From assembly GCA_902463725.1 (NCBI GenBank), contig CABQGK010000017.1, forward strand, positions 1 through 40,776: a stretch of DNA of 40,776 nt, read 5' to 3'. Below are positions 1-8,600 of this stretch, one piece after another. The notes beneath the pieces were generated by a model. It was not told the DNA's origin, made no database searches, and worked only from the letters and a program-made list of their open reading frames with translations. Origin of the DNA: an uncultured Sutterella sp. (GTDB lineage Bacteria; Pseudomonadota; Gammaproteobacteria; Burkholderiales; Burkholderiaceae_F). Numbering within the stretch: position 1 is the first letter of the stretch; the number at the start of each line of letters is the position of its first letter. A program made the position numbers and the translations under genes.

Positions 1-2
1 TG

Positions 3-146
3 GCCACGCTGAAATTAGTTGAGGCCCGTGTTCAACGAGCCTCACTTGGTTATAAAGTCAAGACGTTGACCAAAGAGCAAAAGGACATTTTTGCCCTGCT
101 AGAGGTCACTCCCCCTCCAAGGTTCATCTACCGATTTAGAAACTAG
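3..146 (+). CDS. 3' end of a gene entering from the left edge (possible transposase)
   Basis: An open frame runs from the window edge to a TAG at 144-146 and encodes 47 residues ending in PPPRFIYRFRN. The part reading LTKEQKDIFALLEV followed by a proline-rich end resembles, from memory, the C-termini of IS1634-type transposases, which often finish with an EQ-rich helix and a PLPP-like motif. The fragment is too short to be sure. It is on the plus strand and converges on the next gene. The body of the gene lies outside the window, so completeness cannot be judged. Confidence 0.45.
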   Translation, partial: ATLKLVEARVQRASLGYKVKTLTKEQKDIFALLEVTPPPRFIYRFRN

Positions 147-186
147 AGGGGGCGAGAGCTTGAGTTTGTGAGTCCTCTCTCACCGC

Positions 187-211
187 AAAAAAAGGGGGCG
201 TTTAGCCCCCT
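187..211 (-). terminator. Rho-independent terminator of the UreE-like gene
   Basis: A 7-bp GC-rich stem (AGGGGGC at 193-199, GCCCCCT at 205-211) is flanked on the left by a run of seven A, which is a T-run on the minus strand. It lies 36 bases beyond the stop codon of the minus-strand gene. Confidence 0.8.
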
Positions 212-246
212 CTGGACGAATCACAGCATGTAATGCTTAGCGTTCA

Positions 247-999
247 TTACTTGTGCGAGCCACAGCCGCAACCACAGGATTCTTCCTTCTTTTCTTCAGA
301 AGCGCAGCAACCCTCTTCATGGCCACCGCAACAACCACCTTCTTCATGGTGATGGTCACCGCAACCACAGCCGCAAGACGCTTCCTCATGGTGGTGATCG
401 CCGCAACCACAACCGCAGGACTCTTCTTCGTGATGGTGCGAGCCACAACCGCAACCGCAGGCGTCTTCTTCGTGGTGATGGCCGCCGCAGCCGCAACCAC
501 CTTCGTCATGGTCGTGGTGATGGCCGCCACAACCACAGCCGCCGCCACCGCAACCACAGCCACCACCGTGATGCTCAAAGCGCACGGGCACAAACGGCTC
601 ATCCACTTCGGTGACTTCCAAGCCGATCATGCCAAGCATCTTGGCGATATTGGGAAGCGGGAGCACGCCAAAACCTTCGGGTGCTTCCGAGACGGGCACG
701 CCACGCGAGATCAGCGCCGTGGCTGCTTCCTGCAGCGTGCGAAGATCGCCGCTCACTTGCAGAACGCGTTCTACACCCGGACGCACAACCCAGAACTCTC
801 CGTTTTCATCCACGAAGACATCATCAATCTCTAGCGGGCGCTTCTCTTCAACAGCGACGGCAACCGTGCCTTCACTCGTCTCAAACTTGTCGCCCCAAGT
901 AAGGCGCTGTTCGTAGGTGAGGACGATATCATGGGCACGATCGAGGATCGGCTGTGCGGGGTGAGCACCAGCCGGAAGGAGCTTCGTTAAAGTCGTCAT
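247..999 (-). CDS. UreE-like metallochaperone with long Cys/His-repeat tail
   Basis: The 250-residue protein has two parts. Residues 1-142 resemble the UreE urease nickel chaperone: an N-terminal stretch with DIVLTYEQR, a WVVRPGVERVLQV strand, then a ferredoxin-like second domain with LISRGVPV and a final EPFVPVRF. The remaining ~108 residues are low complexity, with repeated CGCGCG-HHHEE blocks holding 22 Cys and 20 His, clearly suited to binding Ni, Zn or Cu. In UreE the second domain normally carries a conserved metal-binding His in a GNRHVP motif; here the aligned residue is Gly (about residue 100). No urease or hydrogenase gene is in the window, so the client is unknown. The ATG at 999 is preferred because AAGGAA (1009-1014) sits 9 bases upstream; a TTG at 1008 would lie against that site. 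It is downstream of radA with 74 bases between. Confidence 0.75.
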   Translation of the reverse strand: MTTLTKLLPAGAHPAQPILDRAHDIVLTYEQRLTWGDKFETSEGTVAVAVEEKRPLEIDDVFVDENGEFWVVRPGVERVLQVSGDLRTLQEAATALISRGVPVSEAPEGFGVLPLPNIAKMLGMIGLEVTEVDEPFVPVRFEHHGGGCGCGGGGCGCGGHHHDHDEGGCGCGGHHHEEDACGCGCGSHHHEEESCGCGCGDHHHEEASCGCGCGDHHHEEGGCCGGHEEGCCASEEKKEESCGCGCGSHK

Positions 1000-1049
1000 A
1001 ATTGTCAATTCCTTGTATGGTGAGGGTTAGAAAACCCAAGTGCTTTGAT

Positions 1050-1077
1050 TGTATATGGATTTTGGCAGAATCGTCAG
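1050..1077 (-). promoter_or_regulatory. weak candidate promoter of the UreE-like gene
   Basis: On the minus strand CTGACG (1072-1077) and TATACA (1050-1055) are separated by 16 bases. Each matches four or five of six sigma-70 consensus positions. The -35 overlaps the radA stop. This would let the UreE-like gene be expressed apart from radA, but co-transcription is equally possible since no terminator is visible between them. Confidence 0.3.
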
Positions 1078-2468
1078 CTCACAGCAGCTTCTAGGGCATC
1101 CGCCAAACGATCTACACCAATCACCTCGAGTCCCTCAATCGGTGTACGCGGGACATTGGCTCGAGGAATAATGGCTTTGGAAAAACCAAGTTTGGCGGCC
1201 TCGCGCAAACGCTCCTGACCTCTAGGGGAGGGGCGAATTTCACCGGCCAGCCCTACCTCACCAAAGACAACAACACCGCGCGTCAGAGGCTTGTTGCGAA
1301 TGCTTGAATAGATCGCCGCAAGCAGTGCTAAATCCACCGCCGTTTCACTAATTTTTACACCTCCAACAGCGTTGACAAACACATCTTGGTCAAAGCATCC
1401 GATGCCAGCATGCCGATGTAAGACCGCAAGCAACATGGATAGACGTTGCGCATCCACCCCCACGGCCAAGCGTCGAGGGGTTGGCAGGTGTGTTGCATCA
1501 ACCAAGGCCTGAATTTCAACCAACAATGGGCGGGTGCCCTCTTGTGTCACCAAAACAGCGCTGCCCGCTACATTGGAGCGATATTCCGAGAGGAAAATCG
1601 CCGACGGATTACTGACACCGCGCAACCCATGGTCAGTCATTGCAAAAACCCCTAACTCGTTCACTGCGCCAAAGCGGTTTTTGAATGCGCGCACGAGTCG
1701 AAAATTCGAATGTTGATCCCCTTCAAAATAAAGCACCGTATCGACGATATGCTCCAGAATACGCGGCCCAGCGAGCGAGCCCTCCTTGGTGACGTGTCCA
1801 ACGAAAACAAGCGTCACGCCTAGGCTCTTTGCCTGCCGTGTGAGCCGTGCTGCACATTCTCGCACTTGAGAAACGCTCCCTGGAGCGCTCTCAAGCGCGC
1901 TTGAAAAAATCGTCTGAATCGAGTCAATGACCACGAACTCTGGACGGCGCTCATTGAGTACCTGCTCAATATGCTCAAGCTCGACCTCGCTCATGAGCGT
2001 CAATCCGCGAGGTTGCAATTGCAGACGCTGCGCACGAACCGCAATCTGTGAAGGGCTCTCTTCGCCAGAGACATAAAGCGCGCTTCGCCCCATCTCCACT
2101 AACCGCGCCATAACTTGCAGTAGAAGCGTCGATTTGCCAATCCCTGGATCACCACCAATAAGTGCCACGCAGCCTTTGACAAGCCCGCCACCCATGACAC
2201 GATCAAACTCATTAATACCCGTGATCGTACGGGGAACATCCTCGACCTTCACATCGGCCAAATCTTGCAAGCTACCTGTCGTCGCGACAAAACCCCGAGC
2301 GGAGTTAAAGCGATCGTTGGAGTACCGCGCAGCCACGCCTTCCTTGACCGTAAACTCCTCTAGCGTATTCCATGCCTTACAGTGCGGGCACTGCCCAGCC
2401 CATTTGATGGTGGTACCCCCGCACTCGTTACAGACATACTCCGTTTTGACTTTTCCTGCTCGCGCCAT
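1074..2468 (-). CDS. radA: DNA repair protein RadA (Sms)
   Basis: RadA is a RecA-like ATPase that drives branch migration of recombination intermediates in the cytoplasm. The 464-residue product has an N-terminal zinc finger (Cys13, 16, 27, 30), a Walker A GGDPGIGKST at about 105-114, the RadA-specific KNRFG motif at about 263-267, and a C-terminal Lon-protease-like domain. The family is usually about 455-460 residues, so it is full length. The ATG at 2468 opens with MARAGKVKTEYVC, the usual RadA start; an open frame continues upstream but would add about 31 unrelated residues. It lies downstream of alr, behind a terminator, the usual betaproteobacterial neighbourhood. Confidence 0.97.
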   Translation of the reverse strand: MARAGKVKTEYVCNECGGTTIKWAGQCPHCKAWNTLEEFTVKEGVAARYSNDRFNSARGFVATTGSLQDLADVKVEDVPRTITGINEFDRVMGGGLVKGCVALIGGDPGIGKSTLLLQVMARLVEMGRSALYVSGEESPSQIAVRAQRLQLQPRGLTLMSEVELEHIEQVLNERRPEFVVIDSIQTIFSSALESAPGSVSQVRECAARLTRQAKSLGVTLVFVGHVTKEGSLAGPRILEHIVDTVLYFEGDQHSNFRLVRAFKNRFGAVNELGVFAMTDHGLRGVSNPSAIFLSEYRSNVAGSAVLVTQEGTRPLLVEIQALVDATHLPTPRRLAVGVDAQRLSMLLAVLHRHAGIGCFDQDVFVNAVGGVKISETAVDLALLAAIYSSIRNKPLTRGVVVFGEVGLAGEIRPSPRGQERLREAAKLGFSKAIIPRANVPRTPIEGLEVIGVDRLADALEAAVS

Positions 2469-2563
2469 TTGGCCTATTCCCCAAAAAATTGTCTTTGATG
2501 ATCGTACTCTAACAGAAGAGCACTTTGCTCGCTCAAAAAATGCTCCACTAAAGTAAAGCACAC

Positions 2564-2595
2564 AAAAAAACCCGCCAACAATTTCTCTGGCGGGT
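2564..2595 (-). terminator. Rho-independent terminator of alr
   Basis: The 8-bp inverted repeat ACCCGCCA (2570-2577) / TGGCGGGT (2588-2595) is followed on the minus strand by seven T (2564-2570). It sits just after the alr stop and before radA, so radA probably starts from its own promoter between about 2470 and 2560. Confidence 0.88.
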
Positions 2596-2614
2596 TATTC
2601 ATGGAAGGCGTGGC

Positions 2615-3700
2615 TCAACGCTCGATGATTTTGAGCGGCACTCGACGCGCTAGCGCGCAGATGAGCTCGTAACCAATCGTGCCACACGCTTCTGCCACTT
2701 GATTGACAGAGAGGTTTTTACCCCAAAGTTCAACAGTTGAACCTAGACCAGCTTGTGGAATATCGGTTACATCAATTTCCAGCATGTCCATGCTCACCGC
2801 CCCCACGAGTGGCGCAATCGATCCTTCGACCCAAGTCGGTGCCCCATCAGGCATCGTTCGCGGATAACCATCGGCATAACCACAGGCCACCACCGCGATA
2901 CGAGAGGGGCGCTGAGCCACCCAACGCGACCCGTAGCCCACAGCCTCACCTGGCGCAATTTGCTGAATAGCGATAATCTTTGCCGAGAGCGTCATGGCGG
3001 GAATCAGTCCCAACTCTTTAGAAGAGATATGGGGATCGGGACTCACACCGTAAAGTGCAACGCCTGCGCGCACGCCCTCACCGCCCACTTCGGGATGCCA
3101 GAGAATACCTGCAGAATTTGCCATACACGCAGCCGTTGCTGAATGCGCAAGGTAACCCATGCGACGAATCTGCTTTTCAACGGAGACAGGACGCTCTGCG
3201 TTGTAACTCCATTCTGCATTTGCAAAATGCGTCACCACGCCCATGACCTTCACCCCCTTGATCGCCGTGAGTTGCTCCCAGACAGTGTTAATCTCGATCG
3301 GCAAAAAGCCCAAACGGTTCATCCCCGAATTGACTTTGATATGTACACGCACATCACTGAGCGGCATGCTCTTGAGAATATCAATCTGCCAAGGCGAGTG
3401 AATCACGGTCTCGACCGACATTTCCTGAAGCGGTTCAATATCCGTTGCATCAAAGAACCCTTCCAGCAGCAGAATCCGCTTCTTCCAGCCGGCATCACGG
3501 GCGCGCCGTGCATCACAGAGGTCAATGGTTGCAAGACCGTCGGCATCCTCAAAAGCGAGGACAGCGGTCTCGAGCCCATGGCCATAGGCGTTAGCCTTTA
3601 CAACGGCCCAGAGCGTACGGTCTAGCGCTTTTTCTCGCATGCGCGCAAGATTATGTTTGAGCGCAGGGACATCGATTTCAGCAAATATAGGACGTGGCAC
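2615..3700 (-). CDS. alr: alanine racemase
   Basis: This PLP enzyme converts L-alanine to D-alanine for peptidoglycan. The PLP-binding lysine is K35 in WAVVKANAYGHG, and the second catalytic base is the Tyr in AGVALYGVSP. The product is 361 residues, normal for Alr. I start it at the GTG at 3700 (MPRPIFAEID): AAGGA lies 7 bases upstream, and this matches the family N-terminus. An ATG about 135 bases further up is in frame but encodes an unrelated Arg-rich extension. It is divergent from lplT and upstream of radA, a conserved trio in betaproteobacteria. Confidence 0.95.
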   Translation of the reverse strand: MPRPIFAEIDVPALKHNLARMREKALDRTLWAVVKANAYGHGLETAVLAFEDADGLATIDLCDARRARDAGWKKRILLLEGFFDATDIEPLQEMSVETVIHSPWQIDILKSMPLSDVRVHIKVNSGMNRLGFLPIEINTVWEQLTAIKGVKVMGVVTHFANAEWSYNAERPVSVEKQIRRMGYLAHSATAACMANSAGILWHPEVGGEGVRAGVALYGVSPDPHISSKELGLIPAMTLSAKIIAIQQIAPGEAVGYGSRWVAQRPSRIAVVACGYADGYPRTMPDGAPTWVEGSIAPLVGAVSMDMLEIDVTDIPQAGLGSTVELWGKNLSVNQVAEACGTIGYELICALARRVPLKIIER

Positions 3701-4059
3701 TCGGTTATCCTTTTTTCTTCTTGGAGAGGGATTTTGTCCGTCCAGGCGGCAGACGTCATGCAGAGCCATCTGCTCTTTTTTGCTGACGCACCTGGGCAAC
3801 GTCGAGCTAACCGCTCTGCGTGGCAGATTTTCCATCTCCCTCAGAGCGACTAGCAGAAATAGAAATCTTACTCGCGTTTTTGCGCTACCGCTTGTCTAAA
3901 TGCATTCACTCACATTTTTTAGGCAATGCACCACGCAGCCCGCTTGGCGCGGTATGTTGTTGAGTTTTGATGCCAACGGCGTGAAGGTTTGACTTAGCAT
4001 AGGGTAAAATGTGCGGACTTAGAAGTGCTCTAAGCCCATAGTACCGCGGGAGCAGACTT
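3701..4059. other. alr/lplT divergent intergenic region, first part
   Basis: There is no convincing gene in this stretch. It must hold the alr promoter (minus) and the lplT promoter (plus), but I find no good consensus pair. CTTAGA (4018-4023) and TCTAAG (4029-4034) form a perfect 6-bp hairpin with a 5-base loop on the lplT side. Confidence 0.5.
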
Positions 4060-4158
4060 ATGCCCTGCTCTCAAAGACTCGACTATCTTTTGCCGCACGA
4101 GCGCCCCTCTACCTTGCGCGAAGCGCTTTCTGGACGTATTTTGTTCTTGAAAGGGTAG
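4060..4158 (+). CDS. candidate 32-residue leader ORF upstream of lplT
   Basis: ATG at 4060 is preceded by GGGAG with 7 bases spacing and opens 32 codons ending in TAG (4156-4158), 27 bases before the lplT start. The peptide begins MPCSQRLDYLLPHERP and has no recognisable domain. The start codon lies in the loop of a 6-bp hairpin formed by GAGCAG and CTGCTC (about 4050-4070), so initiation could be regulated. It may be a leader peptide for lplT or chance; there is no homology evidence. Confidence 0.35.
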   Translation: MPCSQRLDYLLPHERPSTLREALSGRILFLKG

Positions 4159-4185
4159 ACGGCGACATCGTGCTTGGGACAAATA

Positions 4186-5511
4186 ATGAAGCGCGGTTTT
4201 TACACCATCATGTGTGCGCAGTTCCTCTCCTCGTTAGCGGACAACGCACTGCTCATTGCAGCCATCGCTTTGCTCACCAGCATTGGTGCCCCAGAGTGGA
4301 TGACACCCCTTTTGAAGCTCTTCTTTGTGATCAGCTATGTGCTGCTTGCCGCTTGGGTGGGTCTTTTTGCGGACTCCATGCCCAAGGGACGCGTCATGTT
4401 CCTCACCAATTTTGTCAAGGCTGTCGGCTGCTTGCTCATGCTCTTTGGCGGACATCCACTGCTTGCTTATGCCATCGTTGGGATCGGCGCTGCAGCCTAT
4501 TCTCCTGCGAAATACGGCATCCTCACGGAGTTGCTACCCGCTCGACAGCTCGTCGTTGCCAATGGCTGGATTGAGGGTCTCACCGTTGGCTCGATCATTC
4601 TGGGGGTTGTCTTGGGGGGTGTGCTCATTAAGCCAGAGATTGCGCAACCCATCTTGGATACGTTTCACTTGAGTGCAATCGGGTTACATAGTTTTGCCGA
4701 AGCAGCCATCTTTGCCATTGCCTTCGTCTATCTCGCAGCCTCACTCGTCAACCTTGCCATCCCAGATACCGGCGCACGCTACCCCAAACAGCCCTTGGAT
4801 CCCCTACACACCGTCAGTAAGTTTGCGGCGAGTTGCCGCATGCTCTGGCATGATCGACTCGGGCAAATCTCGCTCTCCGTAACCACACTCTTTTGGGGGG
4901 CGGGAGCCGTCCTGCAGTTTCTAGTACTCAAGTGGTGTGATCATGCGCTTGGAATGGATCTCTCACAGGGCGCCATTATGCAGGCGGTCGTGAGTCTTGG
5001 CATTGCCGCAGGGGCAGTGCTTGCCGCAGCTCGCATTCCACTGAAAAAGTCACTCAATGTGCTACCCATGGGCATCGCCATGGGCCTCCTAGTGATTTTG
5101 ATGAGCTACTACACACGGGATGTGGCACCCGCTGGCGGAATTTCACTCTTTGGCGCAAGTATCAGCTGGGCAGTGCTCATCGCAGCAGCGGCGCTCATTT
5201 TGGTCGGCATTTGCGCCGGATTTTTCGTGGTGCCGATGAACGCACTCCTACAGCATCGCGGTCACGTGCTCATGAGCGCAGGGCGCTCCATTGCAGTGCA
5301 AAACTTCAATGAGAATCTCTCGATTCTCGTCATGCTCGGCGTCTACTCGTTGCTCATCAAATTTGACATTTCTGTGCCAGGAACGATGCTCATCTTCGGG
5401 ATCTTCGTCTCAACGAGCATGGGACTCGTCATTCTCAAGCACAAGCGCAATCAGCGTGAGTTTGATAGCACTCACCTTATTGGGCAAGAAAAAGCATCTC
5501 ACGACGATTAA
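4186..5511 (+). CDS. lplT: lysophospholipid transporter LplT
   Basis: LplT is an inner-membrane MFS transporter that flips lysophospholipids inward for re-acylation. The 441-residue protein is almost wholly hydrophobic with about 12 predicted membrane segments, and has the LplT-type start MKRGFYTIMCAQFLSSLADN and the loop YSPAKYGILTELLP. Gammaproteobacterial LplT is often followed by or fused to the acyltransferase Aas; none is present here. The ATG at 4186 has GGGA 6 bases upstream and fits the family start; a TTG 12 bases earlier lacks a ribosome site. It is divergent from alr. Confidence 0.92.
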   Translation: MKRGFYTIMCAQFLSSLADNALLIAAIALLTSIGAPEWMTPLLKLFFVISYVLLAAWVGLFADSMPKGRVMFLTNFVKAVGCLLMLFGGHPLLAYAIVGIGAAAYSPAKYGILTELLPARQLVVANGWIEGLTVGSIILGVVLGGVLIKPEIAQPILDTFHLSAIGLHSFAEAAIFAIAFVYLAASLVNLAIPDTGARYPKQPLDPLHTVSKFAASCRMLWHDRLGQISLSVTTLFWGAGAVLQFLVLKWCDHALGMDLSQGAIMQAVVSLGIAAGAVLAAARIPLKKSLNVLPMGIAMGLLVILMSYYTRDVAPAGGISLFGASISWAVLIAAAALILVGICAGFFVVPMNALLQHRGHVLMSAGRSIAVQNFNENLSILVMLGVYSLLIKFDISVPGTMLIFGIFVSTSMGLVILKHKRNQREFDSTHLIGQEKASHDD

Positions 5512-5532
5512 TCACCGTCGAGACAAGCTCTG

Positions 5533-5556
5533 AGGCGTCCATTTTGATGGGCGCCT
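5533..5556. terminator. possible terminator between convergent lplT and sbcC
   Basis: AGGCGTCC (5533-5540) pairs with GGGCGCCT (5549-5556), including one G-T pair, around an 8-base loop. There is no clear T-run on either strand, so termination is inferred mainly from its place between converging genes. Confidence 0.45.
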
Positions 5557-5628
5557 TACTTCGCTCTGAGGTGCGCTCAAGCACTGAGCGACATACGTCG
5601 CGACTTTACGGTCGACAGAAGCTCGCGC

Positions 5629-8600
5629 TTAGGCTCGCAATCGTTCAATGCCTGACCCCGTGAGCGTACTTCTTCCTGTTCCTGCAATAGGACTCACTAG
5701 CACCTGCAACCCCACCCGCTCTTTAATCATCTTGACGTGCGAGATGATCCCAATAAGTTTTCCGCTCGTAGCCTGTAGCGTTTCAAGCGCATAGATCGCT
5801 CGGTTGAGCGCCTCTTCGTCGAGTGTGCCAAAGCCTTCATCCAAAAAGAGCGTATCTACGCTCAGATAGCGACCACCTAAGCGAGAGAGTGCGAGCGCAA
5901 GCGCCAAACTCACCATAAAGGTCTCTCCACCAGAGAGGTTTGATGAGGTTCTCACCTCACTGCCCATGTCATGGTCAACCACATCCACGCTCATCCCTGC
6001 TGGCCCACTTGCAAGGAGCGTATAGCGTTTGGTCATCGTTTTCATGACCGCATTGGCCTCACGCAGAAGAATACGAAACGTAATCTTCTGCGCAATGCTT
6101 CGAAATGCCATCCCCGACGCGGACCCAATCAAGCGATTAAGCCCTTCCCACTGCTCGGTCAACTCGCGCTGCAGCTTGATGCGAGCAAGCAGTGTTCCGC
6201 TCTTAGCCTGGGCCGCATCATCAAGCGCAACCCTCTGCGAACACTGCGTCCACGCGCGTAAGGCTTGGTCTAGCTGCGAGTCCGTCTGACTCGCTTTGGC
6301 TTGTAACCCCTCTAATGACTCTGTGGTAAGCGCAAGGGCAGCCAGTCGCTCTAGTGCTGCAGCTGACGAGGAGAGTTCCCCTTCTGCCTTAGCTAAACGC
6401 TCTGCCTCACGTTGCACTTGTGTCAAAATGCGCGCGATCTCCTCTTCGGGCATCACGCGTGCGCTAAGCGCCTCGTAACCTTGCTCATCCTGACTGAGGC
6501 CGAGCGCGGCAAGCGCTTCACCAAGCGCGGCTTGTGCAAGCGCATCAGCGTGCGAGCGTTCACGGCATTGCGCACAGAGTGTCTCGAGTGCGGCACGACA
6601 CGTGGCCTCGGCCTGAAGCGTTTGCTGCTCGAGAGCTTTTGCGGCTTTCAGCGCTTTTGACTGATCGGCAAGCGCAACTTTAAGCGTAGCCTCTTGCGCA
6701 TCAAGATCGCGGCCTGCAAGTAGCGCTTCAAGCGCTTGCGTAGCTTGCTCAAGCGCTTTTTGCTCACGCTCTCGCTCTTCAAGCAACAGTAAGCGCGCCT
6801 TTTCAGCTTCCTCTACACGCCCACTCGCCTCGTCACGACGCAACGCGGCCGTCTTCTGCTCCGTAAGCAGTGTTCGTGCCCGAGCAATCGTTGCTGTGCG
6901 CTGCGTGGCATAAATCCGCCAGCGATCTGCCTCGGCATAAAAGGGTGTTAAATCCACGCTCAGTGCCTCTGCCTCAGTTGCTAGCCCCGAGGCAGCAATC
7001 CCCGCTTCCGTCAGCGCCCCTAACAGCGGAGTCCGTGCCGCCAAAAGCAGCTGCTGCGCCTCGGCGTAACCCTGCTGCGTAAAACGCACTTGTTGTTGTG
7101 CGCCCGCTAATGCCTGCTCAGCTTGCTGAAGCGCGACGCGAGTCGTTTGTAGTGCTTCTGTGGCGCTTTTCTGTGTTGCTTCTGCTTGACGCACTGCGCG
7201 TTTAAGCGCCGCCTGCTGTTCACCCGCCCCTTCGAGCGCTGCCCGCAGTGTCTCTAGATCCTGTAACTTTGCCTCAAGCGCCGTGAACTCAAGTGCAACT
7301 TCCGACTGCGGGAGAATACGCTCGCTCGTATGTAAAAGCTCTGGCACGCCCTCTTCTTGCCACCAAGCCGCCGCTTGCTCGCTAGCTTTTTCAGCTGCTG
7401 TCGTCAAGCGCTCATTAGCCTGCAATACGGCTACGGCAGAGCGGAGTAATGCTCGCTCCTCCGTAAGCGCACCATAGGCTTGCATTTTTCCAAGCACTGT
7501 CTTAGCTTCATGGAAGCGTTCTTGTTGCTCACGGGCGCGCTCATAGTCCATTTGAGCACGCCGAGCGGCCTGCTCGGCTTGCGCAAGCGCGGCTTTGCAT
7601 TGATCCACTTGAGCGTTCAGGGCAGGAAGTGCTGCAGTTGCCGCCACAGCACTGCGGCTTGCTGCTTGGGCTCGACGTTGCGCCTCAGCAAAATGCGCCA
7701 AGTGTGCATCAAGCACCTCTGCCTGCAAAAGCGGCGTATTGAGCTCGGCGGGAAGGGTCTCCATCGCTAAAAGCGCCTCCCCTTGAGCGCCTTCTGTCTC
7801 AAGACCAAGCGCAGCAAATAGCGCCAAAAGCGATGCGCGCTGCACTTCAGACTGCTCGCTTGCCTCTGTCAGCCTCTTACGTTCCCTCAGTAGCGCTCTA
7901 TTTAACTCAGCCTCACGACGGACGAGCTCTTCTTGACGTTTTTGCTCTGTCTGGATGGCCGCTCGCCGAAGTGCCACCTCGCGCATAAGCGGCGCGAGCG
8001 CCTCAGCTTGCTGCCTGAGCTCCTCACCCTTTGCTTCTAACGCCTGCAAAGACCGTTGTGCGCGTTCATGCTCAGCCACACGCCCAGGCAGCGCCTCGGC
8101 TTGCGCGCTCTGCTGCGCCTCAAGCGCACAGAGTGCGCTACGGATCTCCGCTGCGTGCTGTCTCGCACGCTGCGCAGGTTGCGCCGCTTGGGCAATTTGT
8201 GCACGCTCACGCTCAGGAACAAGTACCTTCAAACGTGACGATGCGGCCTCATACTGCGCCTGTGCCGTAGCATGGGCTTTTTCCGCGTCGCTTAGATTCT
8301 GTCGCCAAAGGATGGCGCTCTGAAGTTTTTTCTGCTGCTCACGCAAGAGGGTCACTTCGGAGCCCGCCTGATCGCGTTGCGCACATAGCGCTGCACGCTC
8401 TTGCTCGCCAAGCGGATGAACGCCATCGAGCTCACGTTCAAGCGCCGTCAATGACTGCTTTTGATGCGCCGCATGAAAATAAATCCAGCGACTCATCTCA
8501 CTATAGATTTCGGTACCTGTAATTTTTTCGAGAATCGCGCTTCGCTCATCGTCTTTGGCCTTGAGGAACTCCGCGAAAGCCCCTTGCGAAAGCACCACAC

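Noticed and set aside
253..834. 193-codon plus-strand open frame
   Set aside because: It is antisense to the Cys/His repeats; the Ala/Thr/Val-rich product is an artefact of the repeated codons.
247..999. SlyD with a metal-binding tail
   Set aside because: The tail is SlyD-like, but the body lacks FKBP motifs and follows the UreE domain order; the true SlyD-like gene is at 21970-22593.
1024..1038. hairpin GGGTT/AACCC as a radA terminator
   Set aside because: Only 5 bp, no T-run on the minus strand, and it lies in the leader of the next gene.
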